Source: Rhodospirillales bacterium (GTDB lineage Bacteria > Pseudomonadota > Alphaproteobacteria > Rhodospirillales > Casp-alpha2). From it: 5,240 nt of DNA. The stretch lies in the NCBI GenBank assembly GCA_021775275.1, contig JAJFIE010000105.1:1-5240 (forward strand), read 5' to 3'. The stretch's first letter is position 1. Each line of letters begins with the position of its first letter. The notes below the pieces were generated by a model. It was not told the origin of the DNA. It searched no databases and worked only from the letters and a program-made list of their open reading frames with translations. Below, piece by piece: positions 1 through 5,240 of this stretch. Position numbers and translations under genes: made by a program.

Positions 1-687
1 GGCGGGGATCAGGAACTCACCCATCAACAAAATAAACACCAACATGCATCCCGTCGCCATGCCGGGCATGGAAAGTGGCAGGGTGACCTGAAGGAAAGTG
101 CGGAATGGTGTGCTGCCCAGGTCACTGGAGGCTTCCAACAACCGTTTATCGAGCTTCTCCAGTGAAACAAAAATTGGAAAAACCATAAGCGGCAAATAAC
201 CATAGACGATGCCGATCAACACAGCCCCGGGTGTATTGATCAGGCGAACACCTTCGATGCCGATAAATTCCAGCAGCGTCGGGATTCCACGGCCGCCAAG
301 AATAAAAATCCAGGCGTAGGTACGGATCAACAGACTGGTCCAGAATGGGACAATGACCAAAACCAATAATAAGAACTTCCACCGCCGGTCCACTTTGACG
401 GCCAGATAATATGCCAGTGGGTAGGCGACGAGCAGGCACAACAACGTACCGAACGGCGCGAACGTCAGGGTATTTTTAAAGGCAGTGAACCGCGATGGCA
501 GGTTAGCGTACTGGTTGAACGAAAACGCAGCCGCATACCCCCCTGCCGCCGCGCGATCACCAAAACTGAAAATGAGAACGACGATCAGGGGCATTACCAG
601 CAGCACCAGGAACCATGCTGTGGTAGGCGCCAGAAGCGCTACCGTCAGCAAGGATCGCCTGCCGCTGTCCCCTGTCGCCGTCGCCAT
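1..687 (-). CDS. potB: ABC transporter permease, PotB-like (spermidine/putrescine class), C-terminus cut by window edge
   Basis: Inner-membrane subunit of a polyamine-type ABC importer. The reading frame is open from an ATG at 687 to position 1 (229 residues); about 50-70 C-terminal residues should lie outside the window, judging by usual PotB lengths near 280-300. It begins MATATGDSGRRS. Hydrophobic segments are visible at about residues 13-43, 70-96, 106-131 and 152-176, with a further one starting near 209. The cytoplasmic EAA loop, which docks on the ATPase, is seen at 185-209 (EASSDLG, then LPLSMPG), the hallmark of binding-protein-dependent permeases. The conserved stretch PFWTSLLIRTYAW (114-126) is typical of PotB/PotH proteins. 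A good AGGAG ribosome site lies 8 bases upstream of the ATG, and the gene follows the binding-protein gene after 22 bases, so the two are almost certainly cotranscribed. Family assignment is firm; the exact substrate is inferred. Confidence 0.93.
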   Translation of the reverse strand, partial: MATATGDSGRRSLLTVALLAPTTAWFLVLLVMPLIVVLIFSFGDRAAAGGYAAAFSFNQYANLPSRFTAFKNTLTFAPFGTLLCLLVAYPLAYYLAVKVDRRWKFLLLVLVIVPFWTSLLIRTYAWIFILGGRGIPTLLEFIGIEGVRLINTPGAVLIGIVYGYLPLMVFPIFVSLEKLDKRLLEASSDLGSTPFRTFLQVTLPLSMPGMATGCMLVFILLMGEFLIPA

Positions 688-709
688 TTTCTACACTCCT
701 AAGCCGAGG

Positions 710-1876
710 TCATGCAGATTTGAATCGCGCCATCACTTCGGCACGGCCTGGATCGGTCAGGGTCTGAGCCGCGCCAAACTCGAGGCCGTTCATCAGTTCC
801 TTGGCCGGATACAGGATCGGATCGTTGACTGTGCTGGCGGGCAGCATGGCGTCAACGCGGGAATCGCTGGTCGGGTAGCCATGGACGGCGAAATCACGCG
901 CCTGGATGTATGGGTCCTGCATGTAGTTGAGGAAGGCATATGCCGCTTCCGTGTGGGGTGCGTCGGTCGGAATGGCGTAGAAGTCGGACCACAACTCGCC
1001 GCCGTCCGTCGCCACGACGTACTCCATTTCCGGCAAATCGGTGTTGAGTTGTTTGCCGTCGCCGGTCCAGCAGATGGACATCCACGCATCCCCGCTGCGC
1101 ATGCCCGGCTGATAGTCGGACGTAATCGCAAACAGATGCGGTTTGGAATCGATCAGCAGCTTTTCAGCCTTGGCCAGTTCGCCCGGGTCGATGGAGTTGA
1201 ACGAGTATCCGTATGCGCATAACGCAGCACCAATGGTGGTCAGCTGATAATCATGCACAATGGTATGACCGGAACCGGCACCCATGGTGACATCAAAGAA
1301 GTCCTTCCAGGATTTAGGGCCGCTCTTGATCTCCTTGGTGTTAACCACAAAACCCGTGGTGCCCCAGTTCTTCGGCACGGCATAGACCTTGCCATTAACC
1401 ATCGCCGGGTCAGCGAACGTAGGGTTCTGTGCATCGGCGTCGTAATTCGGGATACGGGACAGGTCGAGTTCCTGGATCAGACCCAGCTCCACATAGGTGG
1501 AAATGGTGTAGTTGGTGGGCACAAATACGTCCCAGCCAGCACCACCCGCCTGCAACTTGGCCAACATTTCCTCGTTGGAGCCAAAGGCGTTGACCTGAAC
1601 GTTTACGCCGGTGGTCTCGGTGAATTCTTCGATGTTGACCGGGTTGTGGTAATTCGGCCAGGTGGAAAATACCAACCGGTCGCCAACTTCACCGAAGGCA
1701 TAGGCCTTCTTTGGCATCATTGATGGCATGGCTGTTGCCATAACCGCCATGGCGGCGCCGAGGCCGGTTACGCCCATGAAATGGCGACGAGAAACCGAAC
1801 CATTCTGATAACGGCGAAATTCGTCCATAAACTTCTTTGCCGTGATTGGCTGATTATCTTTGTAGTCTTTACTCAT
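710..1876 (-). CDS. potD: Polyamine-type ABC transporter periplasmic substrate-binding protein (PotD/PotF-like), Tat signal
   Basis: Periplasmic receptor (388 aa) that would bind a polyamine or similar amine and deliver it to the permease. The N-terminus has a long 28-residue leader, then a twin-arginine motif SRRHFMG (29-35), a hydrophobic stretch (about 35-53) and a likely cleavage site after AYA (58-60), so export by Tat is predicted. The mature part follows the PotD fold: STWPNY (71-76), WDVFVPTNY (115-123), PKNWGTTGFVVN (168-179), ICWTGDG (268-274) and ELWSDFYAIP (294-303). From memory of E. coli PotD, W296 and D298 match the Trp-x-Asp pair that holds the ligand amine (W255/D257), which supports an amine ligand. 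The region around HDYQLTT (208-214) seems to lack the second acidic residue of PotD (E171), so specificity may differ. Start chosen for a strong GGAGG site 8 bases upstream; the internal Met17 has no better support. The gene lies 77 bases after the ATPase gene. Confidence 0.93.
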   Translation of the reverse strand: MSKDYKDNQPITAKKFMDEFRRYQNGSVSRRHFMGVTGLGAAMAVMATAMPSMMPKKAYAFGEVGDRLVFSTWPNYHNPVNIEEFTETTGVNVQVNAFGSNEEMLAKLQAGGAGWDVFVPTNYTISTYVELGLIQELDLSRIPNYDADAQNPTFADPAMVNGKVYAVPKNWGTTGFVVNTKEIKSGPKSWKDFFDVTMGAGSGHTIVHDYQLTTIGAALCAYGYSFNSIDPGELAKAEKLLIDSKPHLFAITSDYQPGMRSGDAWMSICWTGDGKQLNTDLPEMEYVVATDGGELWSDFYAIPTDAPHTEAAYAFLNYMQDPYIQARDFAVHGYPTSDSRVDAMLPASTVNDPILYPAKELMNGLEFGAAQTLTDPGRAEVMARFKSA

Positions 1877-1925
1877 TGTCGTTTCCTCCGAGTTGCAAAT
1901 ATCCGTTATTACTTCCGTATCTGAA

Positions 1926-1938
1926 CCGTCTGCGACGG
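1926..1938 (-). other. Small inverted repeat between ATPase and binding-protein genes
   Basis: CCGTC and GACGG form a perfect 5-base-pair stem with a 3-base loop in the 77-base gap between the ATPase stop and the binding-protein start. No U-tract follows on the minus strand, so it does not look like a Rho-independent terminator. It could be an intercistronic RNA hairpin that stabilises or partly uncouples the downstream binding-protein message, since binding proteins are often needed in excess. A stem this short can occur by chance. Confidence 0.25.
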
Positions 1939-1953
1939 ATTGACTGTGCGGCT

Positions 1954-3090
1954 CTATGAATCCTCCAGCGCCAGGGCTGTATTGTTATTCCATCCGATGG
2001 AGACAACGTCTCCCGGGTCGAACCCACCCCGCACGCTTTCAATGTGTTTGGGCGAAAGCACCAGAACGTCTCCGAGGTCTTCGGTAACGACCAGATATTC
2101 CGTATGCTCGCCCAGAAAAATTCGGTTTTTGATACGCCCGTTCAGTGCGACATCCGTACCCATATCCTGTGCATTGGTGTCGCATGCATCGACCACAATC
2201 AATTCAGGGCGAATGGCGATGCTTGCGTCACCGCCAACGGACAGGCCCGGCGCGCCAGTAGACGGGTTTCCCACAAAGAGCTGGCCGCCTTCGCTTTGTA
2301 TGGTGACAGTACTGCCGTTGATCTGCTTGACTGAACCTGAAATGAAATTTGTTTTACCGACAAAATCAGCAACATAACGATTGGCTGGTTGATCATATAG
2401 CTCTCGCGGGCCGCCCGATTGCACCACGCGCCCATCTCGCATAATACAAATTCGATCACTCATGGAGAGCGCTTCTTCCTGATCATGGGTGACCAGAATA
2501 AAGGTAATGCCCACATCACGCTGAAGCGTCTGTAACTCGATCTGCATCTCCCGACGCAGTTTCCGGTCCAGCGCCGCCAATGGCTCATCCAACAGTAACA
2601 CTGTTGGTCGATTGATCAGAGCCCGGGCAAGAGCAACCCGTTGTTGCTGCCCCCCCGATAATTCCCAGATACGGCGCTTGCCATAACCGGATAACTGGAC
2701 CATATCGAGGGCTTCATCGACCTGCTTTTCAAGCTCGGGCTTGGTTGGCCTGGGCGCACGTTGGCGAAGACCATAGCCAATATTGTCAGCCACCGTCATA
2801 TGGGGAAACAAGGCATAGTGCTGGAACACCATGTTGACCGGTCTTTTATGCGGCGGCACGCCGACAACGGATACGCCGCCAATATGGACATCACCTTCTG
2901 TTGGCTGTTCAAATCCGGCAATCAGACGAAGTGACGTGGTCTTGCCGCATCCGGAAGGGCCCAAAAAGCTGAAAAACTCACCACGCTCAATCGACAGGCT
3001 AACATCGTCCACGGCAACGACATCGCCGAACCGTTTGGAAACGTGATCAAACCGGATATCCGGTGCGCCTGAGCCTTGCGGGCTGTTCAT
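1954..3090 (-). CDS. potA: Polyamine-type ABC transporter ATP-binding protein (PotA-like)
   Basis: Cytoplasmic ATPase subunit (378 aa, the usual PotA length) that powers the importer. All nucleotide-binding motifs are intact: Walker A GPSGCGKT (44-51), Q-loop Gln90 in VFQHYALFPHMTV, ABC signature LSGGQ (144-148), Walker B VLLLDEP (164-170), D-loop LAALD (171-175) and switch His202 in VTHDQEEA. The C-terminal part (about 245-375), including IAIRPE (291-296) and FLGEHTEYLV (325-334), is a TOBE-type domain as in PotA/MalK-like ATPases, where it binds regulators or ligand. It is the first gene of the minus-strand importer operon and reads away from the LuxR-type regulator. The start at 3090 is preceded only by a weak purine run (GGATGGAAAA, more than 8 bases away), much poorer than the sites of the two downstream genes. 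A closely related Fe3+, thiosulfate or sugar ATPase is possible from this gene alone, but the neighbours favour the polyamine class. Confidence 0.94.
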   Translation of the reverse strand: MNSPQGSGAPDIRFDHVSKRFGDVVAVDDVSLSIERGEFFSFLGPSGCGKTTSLRLIAGFEQPTEGDVHIGGVSVVGVPPHKRPVNMVFQHYALFPHMTVADNIGYGLRQRAPRPTKPELEKQVDEALDMVQLSGYGKRRIWELSGGQQQRVALARALINRPTVLLLDEPLAALDRKLRREMQIELQTLQRDVGITFILVTHDQEEALSMSDRICIMRDGRVVQSGGPRELYDQPANRYVADFVGKTNFISGSVKQINGSTVTIQSEGGQLFVGNPSTGAPGLSVGGDASIAIRPELIVVDACDTNAQDMGTDVALNGRIKNRIFLGEHTEYLVVTEDLGDVLVLSPKHIESVRGGFDPGDVVSIGWNNNTALALEDS

Positions 3091-3129
3091 CGTGGTTTGT
3101 TTTCCATCCCGGTCACTTGCACGCTCATA

Positions 3130-3140
3130 ATTGGCGCACG
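3130..3140 (+). promoter_or_regulatory. Isolated half-site ATTGGCGCACG
   Basis: This 11-mer matches the right arm of the downstream dyad (ATTGGCGCGTG, 3195-3205) in 9 of 11 positions, with the first eight bases identical. It lies 65 bases upstream of that arm and about 40 bases upstream of the ATPase start codon. It overlaps the only -10-like string seen for the importer operon at its edge, a placement that would suit repression or activation of that unit. It has no matching left arm at the spacing used by the dyad. Confidence 0.4.
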
Positions 3141-3146
3141 TTTTTA

Positions 3147-3170
3147 GCCGGTCTCATTGCCGGTTTCATT
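3147..3170. repeat. Tandem 12-base direct repeat, two units
   Basis: GCCGGTCTCATT (3147-3158) is followed immediately by GCCGGTTTCATT (3159-3170), differing at one base, and then by GC, the first two bases of another unit. The next 12 bases (GCTAGCTTGATA) keep 7 of 12 positions and might be a decayed third unit, but this is weak. Short direct repeats close to one helical turn apart are a common layout for cooperative binding on one DNA face. They lie between the isolated half-site and the dyad. Confidence 0.6.
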
Positions 3171-3185
3171 GCTAGCTTGATAAAG

Positions 3186-3205
3186 CATGCGCCTATTGGC
3201 GCGTG
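3186..3205. promoter_or_regulatory. Imperfect 20-base dyad, candidate operator for the LuxR-type regulator
   Basis: CATGCGCC (3186-3193) and GGCGCGTG (3198-3205) are inverted copies with one mismatch, separated by TATT. Read outward on each strand, both arms fit ATWGGCGCRYG, the motif also present alone at 3130-3140. The overall length of 20 bases matches the size of dyads bound by LuxR-family dimers, although the sequence is not the acyl-homoserine-lactone lux box. Its right end overlaps the proposed -35 element of the regulator promoter, and its centre lies about 42 bases upstream of the estimated transcription start. Binding by the neighbouring regulator is inferred, not shown. Confidence 0.5.
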
Positions 3206-3231
3206 ACTGTATATATCCCCCACGGTATATA
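3203..3231 (+). promoter_or_regulatory. Candidate sigma-70 promoter for the luxR-type gene
   Basis: GTGACT (3203-3208, 4 of 6 to TTGACA) and TATATA (3226-3231, 4 of 6 to TATAAT) are separated by 17 bases. TATAAA at 3228-3233 is a better -10 match but gives a 19-base spacer. Transcription would begin near 3238, leaving a leader of about 34 bases before the ATG at 3272. The poor -35 and the overlapping dyad are what one expects of an activator-dependent or autorepressed promoter. Confidence 0.4.
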
Positions 3232-3271
3232 AATTTAAAAATCATCCAGAGAAGGGATATTACCGCCAACC

Positions 3272-4126
3272 ATGGCTAATGGGCAGAATACACTTGTGAA
3301 ACTGGATTCCCGCGCCTGGCATGACCAGATTGCGCAGATCATTGCGGCTGAAGATACGACGCAATTCCCCGTTATTCTGGTGGAGGCGCTACGCCATGTA
3401 GTCCGGTTCGATTATTCCGTTTCTTTCGCCTATCGTGGTGAGGAGCGCCCCATCTGCACCTACGATACGTTCACCCCGGAGCAACGGATCGTATATGTGA
3501 CTGACTATCAGGAAGGCCCGTATTTGCTGGACCCGTTTTATCAGGTATGTGCGGAACGGATTGATCCCGGTCTGTACCGGTTGCGGGAGATTGCACCGGA
3601 CCGGTTTTATCACTCGGAATACTACCGGTCATATTACCGTCGTACGGGTCTGGCCGAAGAGATCGGATTCCTGGTGGCCCTGCCCCATGACATGATGCTG
3701 GTGATTTCCCTGATGCGAGCAGGGGCGAATGCGCCGTTCAGCGACCGCGATATGAGCAAGCTTCGGCGGATGGAGCCCATTGTCCACGCATCGTCACAAC
3801 GTCATTGGCGATGTCTGGGATATCTTCGGGGCTATAATGGCGAGGAAAAAACGGCACTGCCACTCCTCGACCTGCAGGTCACTAACGCCTTTGAGAATTT
3901 TGGTGAAGGTGTGTTGACCCGTCGTGAGCGCGATGTGGTGCGCATGGTGTTACGCGGGCATTCATCCGAGTCCATCGGGCGGCATTTTCAGATCACCACC
4001 GGAACGGTCAAAATTCACCGTAAGAATACGTATGCCAAACTTGGCATCTCGTCCCAATCCGAACTGTTTTCCCATTTCATTTCGTATCTGTCGGGCAGTG
4101 TGGCGCCGGACGAAGCAGCGGAATAG
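3272..4126 (+). CDS. LuxR-family transcriptional regulator with non-AHL sensor-like N-terminus
   Basis: DNA-binding regulator, 284 aa, cytoplasmic. The C-terminal LuxR-type helix-turn-helix spans about residues 213-270: LTRRERDVV (215-223), LRGHSSESIGRHF (227-239), then the recognition helix TTGTVKIHRKNTYAKLGI (242-259), all close to the family pattern. The N-terminal 200 residues carry no response-regulator receiver domain, and I do not recognise the conserved Trp/Tyr/Asp/Pro pattern of acyl-homoserine-lactone receptors. Instead there is an aromatic-rich stretch, DPFYQVC (87-93) and FYHSEYYRSYYRR (112-124), followed by EEIGFLVALP (129-138), resembling the GAF-like sensor half of proteobacterial LuxR-type regulators of metabolism. 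It probably senses a small metabolite. It is divergent from the importer operon and 19 bases ahead of the dehydrogenase, so it likely controls one or both. The GAAGGGA ribosome site (3251-3257) is rather far (14 bases) from the ATG; no closer in-frame start was found. Confidence 0.9.
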   Translation: MANGQNTLVKLDSRAWHDQIAQIIAAEDTTQFPVILVEALRHVVRFDYSVSFAYRGEERPICTYDTFTPEQRIVYVTDYQEGPYLLDPFYQVCAERIDPGLYRLREIAPDRFYHSEYYRSYYRRTGLAEEIGFLVALPHDMMLVISLMRAGANAPFSDRDMSKLRRMEPIVHASSQRHWRCLGYLRGYNGEEKTALPLLDLQVTNAFENFGEGVLTRRERDVVRMVLRGHSSESIGRHFQITTGTVKIHRKNTYAKLGISSQSELFSHFISYLSGSVAPDEAAE

Positions 4127-4145
4127 CAATGAAAGGCTTTTGGTA

Positions 4146-5111
4146 ATGTCTGATCGCTCACCCATTCACACTGTTCTGGTCGTTCACAAGGATATGGAGG
4201 AGGTGCGCCCTGTTCTGGGTCAGCGGGCGGGTGAGGTCAGCGTTCACTACGTATCGGAACTAGATCAGATCGCGCCGACCCTGGAGCGGGTCAAGCCGGA
4301 AGCTATTTTTTCCATTTCTCAATCCACTTTTTCAGGCGCCGCTCAACGCGCGACTATCGACTATCCGACAGTCCGCTGGTTCCATGTGGGGGGGTCGGGC
4401 TATGAATATATTGTGCCATGGGATCATGAACGGGTCACTGTAACCAATGGCCTGGGTATTCTGGCCCCCTTCCTGGCCGAGACCGCGCTGACGGGTATGT
4501 TGATGCTGAACGGCAATTTCGTCCGCTATGCCGCCCAACAGCGTAACCATACATGGCAGCCGATCTTCTTCAAACCGCTTCAGGGACAGACGTTGTTTAT
4601 TGTTGGTCTCGGGAAAATTGGCTCATTGGTTGCGGCGAATGCAAAGGCATTGGGCATGCGGGTGCTGGCGACGCGGCGAACGCCGGCGCCCGACCCCAAC
4701 GTGGACGAGGTGCATGGTGATGACGCCCTTGTCGAGTTGATTGGGCAGGCCGATTTCGTCTCGCTTCATATCCGGATGTCGGAACAGAACCGTGGATTGA
4801 TCAATGCAGAAATGCTGGCAAAAATGAAAAAAGGAAGTTTCCTGATTAATACATCGAGAGGCCCGGTTGTTGATCAGGCAGCATTGTGTGATGCGCTCGC
4901 TAGCGGCCATCTGGGCGGTGCGTATCTTGACGTGTTTGAAAAAGAACCCTTGGCGTCGGACAGTCCGCTTTGGGACATGAACAACGTTATTATCACTCCC
5001 CATGCTGCGGACAATGTCCATGATTGGGTGCCGCGTTTTGCCCACTTTTTTGTTGATAATCTGGAGCGCTGGAATGCGGGTGACGAACTGTTGAATGTGG
5101 TGACGCCTTGA
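4146..5111 (+). CDS. D-isomer-specific 2-hydroxyacid dehydrogenase (glyoxylate/hydroxypyruvate reductase-like)
   Basis: Cytoplasmic NAD(P)-dependent oxidoreductase, 321 aa, normal for the family, interconverting a 2-oxoacid and a D-2-hydroxyacid. The Rossmann motif GLGKIG is at 154-159. The catalytic triad is complete: Arg238 in NTSRGPVVD, Glu267 in DVFEKEP, His286 in TPHAADN. The substrate-binding lobe has FHVGGSGYEYI (79-89). After the second strand the sequence reads LATRRTP (174-180) with two arginines where NAD-dependent members carry an acidic residue, so NADP(H) is favoured. The exact substrate cannot be read; glyoxylate, hydroxypyruvate or another short 2-oxoacid is plausible. Start chosen at 4146: it has an AAAGG site (4132-4136) 9 bases upstream and the protein then begins MSDRSPIHTVLVV as the family does. 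The frame stays open upstream to an ATG at 3924, but that extension lies inside the regulator gene and has no family resemblance. Probably cotranscribed with the regulator before it and the transferase after it. Confidence 0.92.
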   Translation: MSDRSPIHTVLVVHKDMEEVRPVLGQRAGEVSVHYVSELDQIAPTLERVKPEAIFSISQSTFSGAAQRATIDYPTVRWFHVGGSGYEYIVPWDHERVTVTNGLGILAPFLAETALTGMLMLNGNFVRYAAQQRNHTWQPIFFKPLQGQTLFIVGLGKIGSLVAANAKALGMRVLATRRTPAPDPNVDEVHGDDALVELIGQADFVSLHIRMSEQNRGLINAEMLAKMKKGSFLINTSRGPVVDQAALCDALASGHLGGAYLDVFEKEPLASDSPLWDMNNVIITPHAADNVHDWVPRFAHFFVDNLERWNAGDELLNVVTP

Positions 5112-5240
5112 CGGGACTCATTCTGCATCATTATCCACAGTCGCCGGTTTCCGAAAAAGTCCGGGCCGGGTTGGGCATCAAGAAAGCGACATGGCGATCC
5201 GTGGAAATTCCCCGCCTGCCGCCCAAACCCGACCTGATGC
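5108..5240 (+). CDS. Glutathione S-transferase family protein, N-terminus only (cut by window edge)
   Basis: Only 44 codons are visible. The sequence LILHHYPQSPVSEKVR (residues 4-19), followed by WRSVEIPRLPPKPDLM (29-44), is typical of the thioredoxin-fold N-terminal domain of a proteobacterial glutathione S-transferase subgroup. In these proteins the SPxSEKVR helix start supplies the glutathione-contacting serine; here Ser12 or Ser15. The frame has a stop at 5081-5083 and no ATG or GTG before the homology, so the start is most likely TTG at 5108, overlapping the dehydrogenase stop by four bases (TTGA), with a weak GGTGA 4 bases upstream. That overlap points to translational coupling. Substrate and role are unknown; with the dehydrogenase it may handle an electrophilic or oxo-acid intermediate, which is speculation. 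Confidence 0.82.
   Translation, partial: MTGLILHHYPQSPVSEKVRAGLGIKKATWRSVEIPRLPPKPDLM

Larger units (their letters stand above)
3091..3271. promoter_or_regulatory. Divergent intergenic control region between potA-like and luxR-type genes
   Basis: This 181-base stretch separates the two divergent units and must hold both start regions. Reading rightward it contains an isolated ATTGGCGCACG site (3130-3140), a tandem pair of 12-base direct repeats (3147-3170), a 20-base imperfect dyad (3186-3205), then an AT-rich tract (about 3209-3244) with a candidate promoter for the regulator gene. A convincing sigma-70 promoter for the importer operon on the minus strand was not found; the best -10-like string is TTATGA (minus strand, 3125-3130), with no good -35 at proper spacing. 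The density of repeats suggests control by one or more DNA-binding proteins, the adjacent LuxR-type regulator being the obvious candidate. Confidence 0.75.

Noticed and set aside
485..1222. Long plus-strand open frame (245 codons) across the permease and binding-protein genes
   Set aside because: It is antisense to two genes with clear family motifs, and its composition shows no recognisable domain; it is a shadow frame.
1926..1938. Rho-independent terminator between ATPase and binding-protein genes
   Set aside because: The stem is only five pairs and no U-run follows on the transcribed strand.
1253..2377. Plus-strand open frames antisense to the binding-protein and ATPase genes
   Set aside because: They are shadows of well-supported minus-strand genes, with no family motif and no operon logic.
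3186..3205. Canonical acyl-homoserine-lactone lux box
   Set aside because: Only the 20-base size and symmetry agree; the base sequence lacks the usual ACCTGT/ACAGGT arms, there is no luxI-type synthase in view, and the regulator lacks a recognisable AHL domain.
3924..4145. 74-codon in-frame upstream extension of the dehydrogenase reading frame
   Set aside because: It lies wholly inside the regulator gene and the intergenic gap, reads as low-similarity Arg/Pro/Ser-rich sequence, and the internal ATG at 4146 has a good ribosome site and a family-like N-terminus.
4623..5045. Minus-strand 140-codon frame under the dehydrogenase gene
   Set aside because: The opposite strand holds the intact catalytic motifs of the dehydrogenase; the antisense translation resembles no family.
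1..5240. CRISPR array, transposon, phage, tRNA or defence-system signatures
   Set aside because: No spaced repeat array, transposase, terminal inverted repeats, tRNA-like folds or toxin-antitoxin/defence motifs were seen; the window is occupied by ordinary metabolic and transport genes.

Overview
The window holds six protein-coding genes, two of them cut by the window edges, arranged as two divergent transcription units around a 181-base intergenic region (3091-3271). Base composition is moderate, slightly above half GC by eye. The genes use strong GGAGG/AGGAG/AAAGG ribosome sites, and the polyamine-type transporter has a long-leader Tat signal on its binding protein. Together these suggest a proteobacterium, most likely an alphaproteobacterium of marine or soil type. 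This assignment is an inference from protein style; there is no rRNA or other taxonomic marker in the window.

Left arm, minus strand (3090 down to 1): an ABC importer operon of the spermidine/putrescine (Pot) class. Transcription order is ATPase (PotA-like, 378 aa), periplasmic binding protein (PotD/PotF-like, 388 aa, Tat signal), then inner-membrane permease (PotB-like, 229 residues visible, running off the left edge). A second permease (PotC-like) would be expected beyond position 1. The set should capture a polyamine or a related cationic compound in the periplasm and import it using ATP.

Right arm, plus strand (3272 to 5240): a 284-aa regulator with a C-terminal LuxR-type helix-turn-helix and an unassigned N-terminal sensor-like domain, then a 321-aa D-isomer-specific 2-hydroxyacid dehydrogenase 19 bases downstream, then the N-terminus of a glutathione S-transferase-family protein whose probable TTG start overlaps the dehydrogenase stop. 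The tight spacing suggests one operon.

The most interesting part is the divergent intergenic region. It has an imperfect 20-base dyad (3186-3205) whose two arms, plus a third isolated site at 3130-3140, share the motif ATWGGCGCRYG. It also has a perfectly adjacent pair of 12-base direct repeats (3147-3170) and a plausible sigma-70 promoter whose -35 element overlaps the dyad. The simplest reading is that the LuxR-type regulator binds here and controls itself, its operon and the importer. The genes may form a small uptake-and-oxidation/reduction module for an unknown nitrogenous or hydroxyacid substrate. No mobile element, CRISPR array, RNA gene, phage or defence system is visible, and I see no clearly novel system here.
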